The notes below the pieces were generated by a model. It was not told the origin of the DNA, searched no databases, and saw nothing but the letters and a program-made list of their open reading frames with translations. This document shows, piece by piece, positions 35,500-48,600 of a stretch of 64,000 nucleotides of DNA. The position numbers were made by a program, and so were the translations under genes. This stretch comes from Styela clava (taxonomy: Eukaryota; Chordata; Ascidiacea; Stolidobranchia; Styelidae), in contig NC_135252.1 in assembly GCF_964204865.1 (NCBI RefSeq), positions 11,863,383-11,927,382 of the forward strand, read 5' to 3'. The stretch's first letter is position 1. Each line of letters begins with the position of its first letter.

Positions 35500-37888
35500 T
35501 AGGCCGCGAGCCGAGGCCCTGAAAAACGCCTAGAAAGTGAGTTTCGTAGCGCACATCAGGTTACTACCTAAAAATGATTTCAAAATGTTCCTTAAAAATT
35601 TAGTAACAAATATTGCCTTGTTCCCACTTCCAAAAGTTGCACGTTTTACGGAAAAGACGCTTTTACTACAAGAAATATGTGCTACGATCTGTCCTATATT
35701 CTCTACATTTCCGGCAATGAATAATGACTTCTGCATGACGTAACAATTGAATCGAATCAGCTGTTAGCGAGCGGATGAATCTTAGTTATTACTGCTCGAT
35801 CTTGCGTTGAGTTGGGCAGCCTTTCCATAGCCCTCTTTAGTTATTATTAGTTAAGTTATGCTAAGACGTTGTTAAAATGTATAATTAGGTTATTAAACAC
35901 TTGTAGATCCTTACCATGGATATGGGCCGTGAGACGAAGCCTTGAAAACGCCCAGAAAATGAGTTTCGTAGCGCACTTCTGAAAACTAAATAAATTCTTC
36001 AGTTTTGTGTGAAAATGAACATACTGAACGCATTACAGCTTGTTCCACAATCCTGATGCGAAATTGAATATAACAGGTTCCCGGAAATTCAATAACCATA
36101 AGTTTACAACACATACATAAGAACAATGCAATTCGAGAGCCCTACAGCACACTAACACAAATGTATTCCTGTAACGTTTTGTCTGACCAAAATCAGACTT
36201 CCTCAATCATAATTTATTAGGTAGATCACGAAAAATATGGCATACATGTAACCAACAACAAAATACTTTAATTGTGTGACAAGAGTCGCGAGTTACCTCG
36301 AAAGGTCGAATAAATTTTATGTAATAACCACAAGAAGTTTACAACAAGAACAGCATAAAAATCTACATTCATTTATAGAAGCTATCAAACGTATTTATTT
36401 TTAAGCAATGAAGTCACAAATTAACATCGTGAGCACGAAAACACAAATAAGTCAGTTATTTCTCACTTAGAAATTTACCGGAAAAGTCACGAAAATTAAA
36501 TGAATGTACAGTATGTACATAACATAGTGAACAAAAATATTACAATTAGTCTTTTTTTGGTTTATGTGGTTATGTATTTGAACAAAGGCAATATTATTTC
36601 TAGAAACAGGACTACGACACTAACAAATGTCCGAAAAAACAAACAAATAAATGATACTTATTAAATCAACTGCAATATCTAATTCACTTTCTTCTGAATT
36701 GTTTTCGAAATCCACTATCTCGAAAATCGACTTTTCCTCTATAAGTGTACTGTGATTTTTGCAGTCAATACAAAAACAAAAATCTGTGCAATTTAAGTTG
36801 ATTTTGCCACACTTGCACAAATTATTTTGACTATTTTTCTTACACTTGCAGTTTGCCAACTTAAGAACTGATTTGAGGGCCACATGCTTCTTCAGTGAAT
36901 CATTGTTGGGTGGAGAGTATAATCCTTATGTTTGCCAGTGTTAAATAGACGTGCCCTGGTATCATTTACATTCTTCATATCCTCTTTATACAGTAAACAA
37001 ACAAATCCTCAGCTTTATTTATTAATTCCTCGTTAACCTCAACAGATCTTCATAGTTGAGAAAAAAATGAATTGAAAACCTCAATGAAGTCTCCAACATG
37101 AGTTTGAGGAGCAGTTCCAATTGCAGAAAAATGCTGAAGTATTTCAATATGAAAACCCCTCTAAGCTGTTTGCAACTATTATGATTCTCATTTACCTTTA
37201 CGGTTCAAGACTTCTTGTTTAATCCATTTTATAGCACTGATACCAGCAGGGATTGAAGCCTGCGTTAGGTCGGATTGGTGGAACATTGCAGTTTTCTTTT
37301 GTAGTACAGTATCTAAAATGAGGAAGAAAATCATATTTTGAACAGCATGAGTGTAAAAATACCACTAAATCGCTTCGATCTCTCAATCGCTTTCAATGCT
37401 ACTTTCTTTCCACGGCATAACTTATCATTGCTTCCCAGGTTCTTGTCAACCTTATGAATTCAGATTTAGACCAACCGACATTAGTAAAATTGATTATTTT
37501 CTTCTCTTTCACATAACCGTGCATTACAGAAACTAATAATAACTGAAAAAAACTATGGAAAGGCTACCCAACTCAACGCAAAAGCGAGCAGTAGTACATC
37601 TGATATTCATCCGACCACGGGAGATCCACCTACAGCTGACTAATTTGATTGTTACGTCATGCAGAAGTCTGCGTTCATTGGCCCATGATACCGGAAAAGC
37701 AGAGAAAATAGGACAGATGGTAACACATATTTATTGTAGTAAAAGCGTCTTTTCTGTAAAACGTGCAACTTTTGGAAATGGGAACAAGGCAATATTTGTT
37801 ACTAAATTTCTAAGGAACATTTTAAAATCATTTTCAGGTAGTTACCTTATGTGCGCTACGAAACTGAAAGATAAATGGCCTCGGCCTA
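35500..37888. mobile_element. DNA element with about 210-bp inverted arms (2.4 kb)
   Basis: Bases 35,536-35,745 return inverted at 37,649-37,866: GTTTCGTAGCGCACATCAGG, TTCCTTAAAAATTTAGTAAC and AAAGTTGCACGTTTTACGGA, through to a TGACGTAACAAT end. The outermost TAGGCCG and GAGGCC strings are also shared. A direct repeat of the left boundary (GAGTTTCGTAGCGCAC) recurs at 35,958. The interior holds a Cys-rich coding remnant. Confidence 0.72.
36620..36883 (-). pseudogene. Cys-rich (CxC-type) coding remnant inside the element
   Basis: An 87-codon frame contains CKCKKNSQNNLCKCGKINLN, then CTDFCFCIDCKN and an acidic segment (ENNSEESELD). The dense C-x-C spacing resembles CXC/tesmin-type zinc-binding cysteine clusters, which also occur in transposon-encoded proteins. 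It lacks an obvious upstream catalytic domain. It is most simply the C-terminal remnant of a protein once encoded by the surrounding inverted-repeat element. Family assignment is uncertain. Confidence 0.45.
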
Positions 37889-38389
37889 CTATGACATAAA
37901 TTATTTGACACAAAGTGGATATTTGAATTGTTTTGTTATTATATTTTTCGTTAAAATTCATTTTTTTGTTCTTGGTATTAAAAAATATCTCTTATCATTA
38001 TCTACTGCACCAATTGCTAGAAAAATTTTCAGTGGTTCTCAAACCCATACTATTTAGTTTGGGCTTTCGTGTCCATATATTTGAACATCGCTTACTTGTT
38101 TAATTTGTTAGTATTGTTTAAGTGCGTATGTTTTCTCGGTAAGTTATGTCAAGAAATCGAAAATTTAGGAATCGGATAAGAATCGAATACTTGTAAGTAC
38201 TCATACTTAGCATCCTTAATCCTGGGTAGTCCCGTTATCTCTAGGATTTATCCGTTTAGTCGAGTTGCAGTGTGGTGTAGTCGAGTTGTTCGTCTTTCGA
38301 CACGGCTACTGGTTAGGGTACCAAGGAAGAGGGGGCATCACAGAGAAATCTTTAATGGTGCCTCAGGGACGCGCTCTTTTCGCTTGATG

Positions 38390-38674
38390 CAGGGGTGGGC
38401 AATTACTTTTCCAAGTAGGCCAGTTACAGGTAATAGACTCGGTTACTGAGCCGGAGGCTTAAAACTCAATATGAAAAACTATGAATAAAAACAGTTTATT
38501 TACATCAGCTAGCCTAACGTTTATATAAAACAAAGACGCGCAATGTAACAACCAGGGCCATTATGACGTTATTTTTAAAGAAAATTTATATCCATAAAAA
38601 CTATAGTCGCGATTTCAGCAGACACAAGTGGGCCGGTTGAAACACTTCGACGGGTCGTAATTTGCTCACCCATG
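38390..38674. mobile_element. Short hAT-type element (285 bp)
   Basis: CAGGGGTGGGCAATTACTTT at the left and AATTTGCTCACCCATG at the right form an imperfect inverted pair of the common CAGGGGTGGGCAA hAT type. Flanks GCTTGATG and GCTTTTAT agree only in the first half, so the target duplication is doubtful. Confidence 0.6.
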
Positions 38675-39603
38675 GCTTTTATGGGTTATCCAGATCTGTG
38701 TATATGTAAAGTGTAAACTCAAACTCGATTTATCACTGCGCATCTTTCAAATTTCCCCAAATTACTTTTCATGACAGAAGCACTTTATCTTCCATCCAGT
38801 TGAAAAGGGAATCCCCCGTTCATCTGCGGTCTGATGGTTCTTATATACAATCTCTAATAATTATCTTATCTCCAGCAAGAAATTTTAGTTATATTATTAG
38901 GCAAAACCGTACGGTACTCACCAACAATAACAGTAGTTTCATAAGCAAAATTCCCGATCTTTAGTCATTAGTACTTTGAGTGTTGCTTCTCGATGACCAG
39001 CTTTGGTTCCCCGCGACTTCCCTTCTCCAGGATTATATTTATTTAATACCATATGCTCGATTTTACTGGTTGAAAAAATTGAACTTGACTCGAGCAGACA
39101 CATTGATATACCAGGCAGGGACAATAATCTCTTCTTTATCCTACTATCCGTGACTAACTATGAACCTATGTTCTTGTCAGTGTTCGCTTCAAAAACATTA
39201 CATGCTGCTATTCTTATCGACTGTTTAGGACAAAAAAGAAACTCAACCAACTCTATTGGAGTCTAAGCTTTTCTGAACTAGATCAGAGCGAGCCCACGTG
39301 AAACGAGTAGAATGCCATGTTCATCCAATCCTACAAACGCGAAACATATCAATCTAGTACATTTCATTTAGTATCATTGCGAATAGCTCAAATTCTGATC
39401 AGGCTAAACATCAAACCAACAACTTTAACATTTCATTTTCAGAACTTGAATATAAAATTACAAACAGTCGTGAATGAACAACGAACATAACACGCCGAGT
39501 TCCCTATAGTATCGCACGCATAATTCTCAGCATTATTAGACACTGTATAATTGTTATTGTGGACAAAGACAGCGATCAAAGAAATGATTAGGGGGGAGCT
39601 TTT

Positions 39604-39609
39604 TTTATT
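39604..39609 (-). terminator. Poly(A) signal AATAAA, membrane isoform
   Basis: Minus-strand AATAAA about 35 bases after the stop codon of the last exon of the convertase gene. Confidence 0.5.
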
Positions 39610-39642
39610 CCATTTCAACCCAACGAATTATCAGAAAATATT

Positions 39643-42600
39643 TTAGTTTTCATCATATCTTGGGTGAGGTAATTCATTAAGAGGTAAAGCCTGATATTTC
39701 GGAAACCTTCTTTTAAACTTGATACGAACGAAAATACCCACTGCCAAACCTATGACAAACAGAGATATACATAAAAGGACAAGAACCGCGGCTGTGGAAT
39801 TTTTACCAGACGCCCAAGATGGAGAATGTTCGCCAGGTGAAGTGCTATTGAGAGTAAACATTCCAGAATCAGTCGTAAAGTGACTAGGTGTGGAATTTTT
39901 ACCAGGCGCCCAAAATGAGGAATGTTCGTCAAGTGAAGTGCTATTGAGAGTAAACATTTCAGAATCAGTCGTAAAGTGATTAGTGCGAACTCGTGTGATG
40001 TTGATACAAATTCGCCTTTCGTCGTCTGGGAAAATGTCTTTCAAATTCGGACATCTGCTACGGCATTTGTTTCCTACAAAAACATATATACCTCGACTCA
40101 TATTACCGACTTTTGTATGGTGTGCGAGACCGCATGATAAATAAAAAAAATCTGACGTGAGGGTGACCCAAAAAACAGATCCTATAAATTTCTTAATTAT
40201 TTTTACAAAAATGAAGAAATTTTATGTGACACTCGAACTTCGTTTGTGCACGATTGTACCCAAATGTTTCAGTAATCTGGGTCGCTTTGCAGAAAAGTCA
40301 AGTTTTCCCTGAAATATGTTCTAAATCTAAATGAATAATATGTTCCTGGGTTCTGTTTTTTTTTTTTTTTTTTGTGAGTATTTCTGTACATAATTGAATT
40401 TTACACAAAGGGTTCTAATTCGAATATTCGTAACGTCCGAAACGCATCGGCTATAGACCTGGTCTTGGCGCTCCGGAAGTATTCGTACCAAGATGACGCA
40501 CAGCCTGAACAACCTGGTACACATACTATGTTCAGATTGTGCGCCATCTTAATACGAATACTTCGGGAGCACCCTGGTCTTACCAGCTGACACAAAGATA
40601 AGCTCTTTTTCTACCTATTTCACTAATAGCAAACTCACCATATAAATAATATCCAATTCCACACTTTGTGCAAGCATTGACACCAAAACTAGTGCATGAT
40701 TCACAAGTATGAAAGCATGATCTACATTGATTTGTTCCGCGTTGAACATATGTCATATCAGGACACATTTCCAAGCAACTCCCAGCATACTCGAAGTATT
40801 CATCTATAACCAAAAACTTAATGTTATGTCCGCTAAAATAGACAACCCCTTAACTATCGATATAACGACAATATTGTAAAGCAACGGCCGTGAAAGAAAA
40901 AACGTTCCAGTCAAACAATCCACCCGTTGCCCACAATCGAGAGAGACTACAATATTTAGTGAGGATAAAACAGCATATTTACATGCAGCTTAACCGGGTG
41001 ATGCTGAAATACTAAATAATTACGAAAGAGTCGTTAATGCTTACTACAGACTGACCGAGAAAATTGGATTGTTTTCTCTCTTATCATAAATTAAAATTCA
41101 GGTATCAGAATTCCCCGTTTGGTACATATTTTTACATAGTACACGTGGTGCAACTAGTCAAGAAAAATACTATAATACCTCCAATGAAGTTATGCTTTTA
41201 CCACACTTAAAACGTTTTAACCGACATTTTTAGAACATGTTAATATGTCAAGATGTAAACACCTTCACACAGCAGACAATCGTCCATAGAATCGCAGTTT
41301 ATGCAGGTTTCCCGGCACTCTTCGCACGAGTTGGTAAGGTCAGAACTAAATTTTCCCAATCCACATTCGTTGTAATCGACGCAGGTCCCATTCATTAGAT
41401 ATTTACCAGGGATACATTTGGTGCAGATGTCGCTGTAACGATCACTTTGTTAGATATATGCGGGGATCTCAACATCAATTACTCAAAATGCAAGACTGTA
41501 TATACTTAAACTTGAATTAAAAAAAATCTACTACCTTTGACATTTTTCACAAAATTGTGGGCAAACTGTGTTCCGCTTCCTCCGCTGGATTATGTCGTTC
41601 CATCGATCTAGTTTGTAGCGCCATCCTGCGGGAGAAAGTAATTTCACAAGGACACGGACAAAGACACTAGAGAGCACATTTCCCAGGACAGCGAAACGAA
41701 GTGAAAACTGCGCCACGACGGGATGGTAAGGAAGGCTAAGGTCGTCAGCAAATAACGAACATGATAGAGCACCGCGAGATTTGGCTTACCTATCCACACG
41801 TTACCGTAGATGACAACTCATGGAGAGAATCCAAAAATTGTGATCAAAAATGCTCTGGTCAACTTTCAACCGAAACTTCGAATACACCTTGGGCTCGAAA
41901 TTATGGTGGCGGAATCCGGAATAAACACAAACCAGCCTTTATAATTTCTCACATAGAACAGAGAGAGACATCACATAGTGCTAGACTCGAAACTTTATTT
42001 ATAAATGGTGTAATCTATGTACAAAAATCTGACAAAACAGGCAGTAACAAAAATGGGGTTACTTAATATCCAAGTCAACAATAACAAAATAATTTTAATA
42101 CCATTAGGCCTGATTATATTGCAATATCCCCCCACTTTTAGAAGTTGCGGTAGGACGGTAAATTTTCCCACATAGTAACATTAATATAAGTACGATTTCG
42201 TTTCCAGGAATCGCAAAGTTAAAATTCGGATAATAATCAAGATATAAAAAGTCGCTTTCTTACATTCCCAGTAGAATCACTAAAAAAATTGGCGCTTAGG
42301 CACTGCTTTGTCAGAAATATAGTAAAAAAGGACACAAAAAATAGCAGTAAGGTGTAAAATCATAATTGTGCAACAATTCATACAAGCGTGTAGATAAAAA
42401 AAATAAGCAGAAAAATATCGAGAACATGAGAGCAGCGAATAACATTCGAAAGTACTACATAAAAAGCGCTAATTTTGACGAGGCTGGCACATACACCAAA
42501 AGGTAGTATTACTGGTATTGAAATTGGTGTGTGAATAAATCGAATAGGAAGGCGTTCACGACAAAGCACCATTAAAAGTTCACTTTTGACTCCATGGGAA

Positions 42601-45600
42601 TCTTAAAATAAATCACATAGATAGTAGCATTTTAGAAATAGGCTCTTCAAATGTGGATTATAAATAGTTCAGCAGCCAGCGCTTCGTAAAAATCGAGTCA
42701 TTTGAAGATAAAATCCAAAGTAATACCTTTTTAATAATTCCCTGTCATGCTGATTTAAAACCGCTAACATACGAGAATAGTCTAAAGGAGAAAATACCCC
42801 CAAAATAAAAATTAACATTGTGTTGTATCGTTAATAGTTGGTTCCAGCTCAAAATTCAACAGGCATCAGCAGCAAGGATTCATCCATGGGATCAAATAAA
42901 AGGTAGAATGAGGGTATTTTCACAATTAATAAACACCAGAGCATGTTCCACAACACTGCCAGCCCCAGAACCTGTTTTTGCAAAGTCCCCTCGACTTTGC
43001 TGAGGAACAGAATGTGTTTCGAGAGTACACTGCTAGAAAGAATAAAATAGTGAAAACAATATCACATACAAAAAGTACCTTATGAAACTCTATAGCATGC
43101 CATATGTCAGTTCAACCTAATTTTATAAATACATAAAACTTGCATGCATAATGCGCTTTAAGCCCTGAAAATGACCATGCGTGCATACTATATATGAGCA
43201 AAATTACACATGCAAATACTGTACTTTGATTTTCGTACCAAATACGTAAGAAGCGAAAATATTGATGTTTATATAATTGAAAACAAGCAAGGTGTTTTGA
43301 AACGCAGTGTGGAACGAATTTGGAAGATTAGCCCATATCAAGCATTCCAACTGGTATCAACATAGTGCATACAAGTACGTAAAGGGATTTCATTCGGTAT
43401 TTCGCATAAGGAGTGACGATGAGAACCCACAACAAGTAAACAGATAGGATATTTACCAAAACTTAGACATTCCAACGAAATCAATATGTTGTCAGTATTC
43501 CGAAGAAGCGATAACATTTTTGTGACGACCGCACAGACTCTATATTACAGGTATTTACCGGATAATTTTAAACCTTCAACATATCGTCAAAGTGCGTGAT
43601 CACGCGCTTGACATATTACGCGCGACCATAATAAGGTTAACAAGCCGTCCTTTGTGCGTCATAAGGCCTCATGTCATCATAATAACAATAGCTTCATATG
43701 AAAAATTTATCCAAGGTTTACTTTCGAAATCTTCCGTAATCCGAGACAGCGGCGCAACAAAGCCAATAAAAATAACATTATTTAAACGCATTTGGAAAGT
43801 GTACCTAATCATTTTTCAGAGTTTAGCTTTCGGATACTAAACCATATTTTATGTCAGGTCATAGCGCCCTTTGCCCAGCTTTGTTGGAAACATGTCTAAC
43901 GTAAATTGCACGTGGAAAAATCAAACGCGAACGCCATTTTGTGTACATCCTTAACGTTTTCGTATTTTGATCATACGAATCTAAAATGAGACACTTGAAA
44001 TATATTAGATTCTGATACTGGTTAGAAATAGGATATACCTGATTTTTTTTCTTTCATTCGGAATCATCTTGACGGAGTTTCCGTCTCCGCTGCCGTTTAC
44101 TAGTTAAAGATATTCGATCATGAGTCGCATCTTCTCCATTCCTGTTCCTACCACTCGAGATTTGTCTATTAATACCATTCCTTGCAGAGGATTGAACTAA
44201 AACTGGTTCAACATCTGGTACCTCGGTAATAACACGTACTTCGTGCGCATCGTCTTCTCCGCCAAATTTACTACTATCGCCGTCTTCAAATTGACCTAAG
44301 AGGTCATTATCGTGGATAACAGAGTCGTCTTCATCATCATATTCGCTATAATCGTATCCATCATATTCTTCGTCGTCATATTCTTCGTCGTCATAATCTT
44401 CGTCACCGAAATTAAAATCGGGCGTAGGTACGAACATTTCTCCGCTTTCGTACTGGGTACATGTGTGACAGCATAGGGTGTGGAAAATATCGACGCTGCA
44501 CCATTTCATTTGTATGACCAGGAGGCATGGATAACTTGTGTAATTACCAGCATAGCCTATTATTTTATGAAAATTTGTCACGAAAAATCGGAGAATAGGC
44601 AATTGGCGTTGCGCAGACAGTTTTGACATGGGAGCGCAATAGCATTCGATAAAATGCAACAAATTTGCGAGATGAGATGCGATTCCAAACATGTGAAAAT
44701 TAGTGATATATAAGCATTGGTGAAATAATTAATGAGTAAACAACAATAATTATACACAAGTCATGCAAGCATGCCCAAGCAAACCAGCAAAGATTGTCGT
44801 TGTTAGGTCGAAGAAATCAGTCGGGTCGGCATTTGTCCGATGGCCGTGTCCGAAGATAGACGGCGTCGGCGGATTGGCAGAGATGGTAGTGGTGGTAGTA
44901 GTATTGGTAGAGCAGACAGCGCATAAGAAGCAATGAAAAATAATAAAACTTCAATAAGACTTAACTCAAGTCATAAATTGTATTCGCCGTAGTATAAACC
45001 AGAGGCGGAAGCGCATACGATACGCTCCACATATGATTATACTGAGCGATATTTCTGGGCAAAGAAAGTTGGTTATACACTGCATACTCTGAGTGCAGTT
45101 GTAATTTAACCCTTTATTCCTATTTGTTTGTTTCACCTAAATTAATTAATGATATTATGACCATAAGTTGATGTGCGCAATCCAAATAACAAATATTGAA
45201 GTTTACAAAAATTTTGTAAAATGGCTTTAAAACTTAGTCTCCATTCTTGGTGTATTACGTGACTTTAATAAGCATATATACATGGATTTTTTTTGGTCAA
45301 GGCTATTACTTTAAAATCCATTTGGAAAATCCAAACCGTTTTAGATATCCATAAATCCTTTGTTAATTTATTACCGAGCAAATACACGCACTAGTTAGTA
45401 CCGACTTCTTTCAATTCATATAAAAATACACGACGACGTAGATAGCAAAACGATTGAAACGAACATGCATAAAATATTTGCTTACCGTCTCTACAGATTC
45501 TCCTACATTCCCCATTCAATAATACATAGTCTGCGTTGCATGAAAGACAATTGGTAGAAAGTGGACCGTCACAAGACTTACAAGACTGGTGACATCTAGA

Positions 45601-48600
45601 AATATATCATGAATATATACTTACATTCCATGGGAAATTTCATCATGTTTTAAATTAGATTATCCTCATATACTAATTTTTAACATGTCAGTAAGTTCGA
45701 AGTAGAAATAGTTGTTCGAGTACTACTGCGGAATGGAAGCAATTTCGTAATACAAAGTTTGCGCACATTCCGCATCATAAAAATAGAATACGTTCACATA
45801 CACTTACAATTTACAAGAAGGTTTCGATTTCGACTCATCTATATAGTGCTTTTTCGGACAATACTCGATACAACGTCTCTTGTGCAAAACCATCTTATCG
45901 CCACATGCAGTGCATTGTTGTTGAGACTGACCAGTGCATTCAAGACACGACGGGTGACAAAAAGAACATCCAGATTCGTACGACAATAAAAAAGTACCAG
46001 CAGGACAAGATGGCTCACAAGAGTAACCTTGATGCCTACAAAAAAATGGCTGTTAGAGGAAGCTAGTGCATTTTCAAACTACTAATAATAGCGATCCCCG
46101 GAAGCCACGAATGAACTGAAACAAGCTATGGTATACCCTGCGAAATAACTTACTCAAAACCAGGACGACATGATGTGCACTTATCCCTCCTTTCTTCACA
46201 AGTAAAACAGCTTTCATGACAGATTAAGCATCTTTGGGTAACTGAAATTAGAAAAAAAAAAGTCAAAAGCTTAGCTAATTATTATTGCCTGACAGCCCTA
46301 AAATGTGTCAGACAAAAAAGTTATTCTCACCGTGATCCAAGAAGAATCCTTTCGCACATTGCTTCATACAACGACCCTCAAAAAGAGCAAAACCATCGGC
46401 ACATGCAGTACAATTATATTCGTAGGCTGCAGAACATTCCCTGCATGTTTTCCAGCATGGCTGTAAGTGAAAATATAGCATTGGAAAAAATACTTATTAT
46501 GTAAAAAATAGAGAAAATATACATCATTTCATGCAAACTCCTTCCATGGTTCATCAATAAGGTTCTGATATCCATCTTTGATTTGATTACAATCATGGAT
46601 GTCCATATCGAATCGAATATTCGAATACATTGGAAATCAATTATATTTATTATAGTAAATTTTGGAATTTGGAAATAATTTAGACCATTTTTTTTTCAAA
46701 TTAGGGAATTTGTGCAGCCAGACAAGTAGAAAGAACATACAATATATCAACTGGTAAGAAACAACACGAGAAACAATAATCTTTTATATTTGTGTTGTTT
46801 TAGAAGTGATCAATGTGAGAATATAGTGATCTATGTGATTTTCAAATGAATGAGCCTCTAATTTAGAATTTGTTTGAAATTCCATATTCGAACATATTTT
46901 CTCAGGATATTTCAGAAATAGTAAAATACTTGGTCTTGGCAATCCCTGATTATAATATTGTATCATATTGAATTTGTCAATTCTATTTTAATTAAGATTG
47001 GAAAAGAGTTAAATAAGTTTACTATATTGAATAATGTTAATTATACCTGGCAAATCCTTGTGTATGGATGAGGAAATTGATGATGTGGGCAAGCAGGTAT
47101 ACATGTTCCGGTAAAGGTAGAAACATGCTTACATGCCCTGCATTCTTGTTCAGTTGGTCCACAACAACCATTACATTCTCGATGACATTGATCTTGTGGA
47201 AAAGCTGTAAATTGAAACATGATGATAAAATGATGCCATCAGGGGAAAAACTAACAACAAATAAAAAACACACCATCACAACTGTTATAATAAAAGTTTG
47301 GTTGAGGATGTGTCTTTGTTCCATAAAACACCATTTGCCATTTCAGAAGCTGGTTTTTGATATTATTATCTCTGAAATGTAAGTAAACGAGAGTTAAAAA
47401 AAATTTTATATCTCTGAGCAGAAAGCACAAATGACAGAAAGTTTGGTACCAACCTATACCTGTGTCTGTAATAAGAATCAAATATTTCTAGAACCCATAC
47501 ACCTTGTGGATTTTCACCCCAATGATGGGTTGTCATAAAATTCCACTCGTCAAAACCAACAGTTGATCGATCGAGATTTCTAGAAATAATACCAAAACAA
47601 TTTAGAATTCTCAAGAAAAGTATAGCTATACATATTTACATTACAATATTATCATCACTGACCTTCGTTCCAAAATGTTGGATCTCGTCCCCGCTGGTGA
47701 TGTCAAAAATATTTGTAAGTCACCTCGCCGGACATGAGAAAGTGATATGCGTAGAACGACATGTTCCAGATATTCGATCTCATTTGCCTTCCCATGGCAT
47801 GCTCGTGTTTCCACTGACAATTGAAGAGTTTGACTGTTGTTTATCGAGCTGAAGAAAGTAAATACAAAATGAAAATAAATGTAGTGCCATAAACCATATT
47901 TCGAGTATTTGAGAGATAGAAGATGACACAAAAAACATAACCCAAGCCCTAAAGAACACATTCTAGAGAAAACATAACTTTTGTACTAAGCGACCTAGAC
48001 TACTGAAACAATCTGGGCACAATTATACACAAACAGAAAATGTGGATTATTATTCAGTAACCCTGTAGTACAAAGTGTTGTTTGGAATTTTAGAATTGTA
48101 GAATTGTGTTAAACGAACATTGAAATACCAGATGTAGTTGAAGGTCTTCAACCACCTTCTAGTAACAAGTATCACCATCATTAGGCAACACTGGAATATG
48201 CAGGCCCAAAAAATGAAGAATCAAAAGAAGATAACTTACTGCACGCCATCATTTCGCCCAATGGGTGATACTGGACATTGCTTTTGTTCGGGAACAGTCG
48301 TCCAATTTTTTGAAACATGGGTGAGCTTTGCAGCATCCATAAGGCCAAAGCCAAATACGTGAGACACATTATAACCCGCACCATTCATCACCCAGTCATG
48401 CGCTTGTAAACCATATGGATTTGAAGTTTGTACGATAATGTGTTGAACATCTCTCCATGTTAAATTTTTATTTGCGTCAAGCATTAATGCGATGACGCCA
48501 GCAGCCATCGGAGCAGACGCAGAGGTGCCAGTGTGAGCGTAAGTGCATTGCCTCCGAAGATCCGTTGTAATCTATAGACATAAACAGGATTATAGATGAT

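Noticed and set aside
44557-44692. Upstream open part of the PLAC/acidic exon as an independent gene start
   Set aside because: A good acceptor at 44,557 in the correct phase explains the exon as part of the convertase. The upstream ATG gives no signal peptide.
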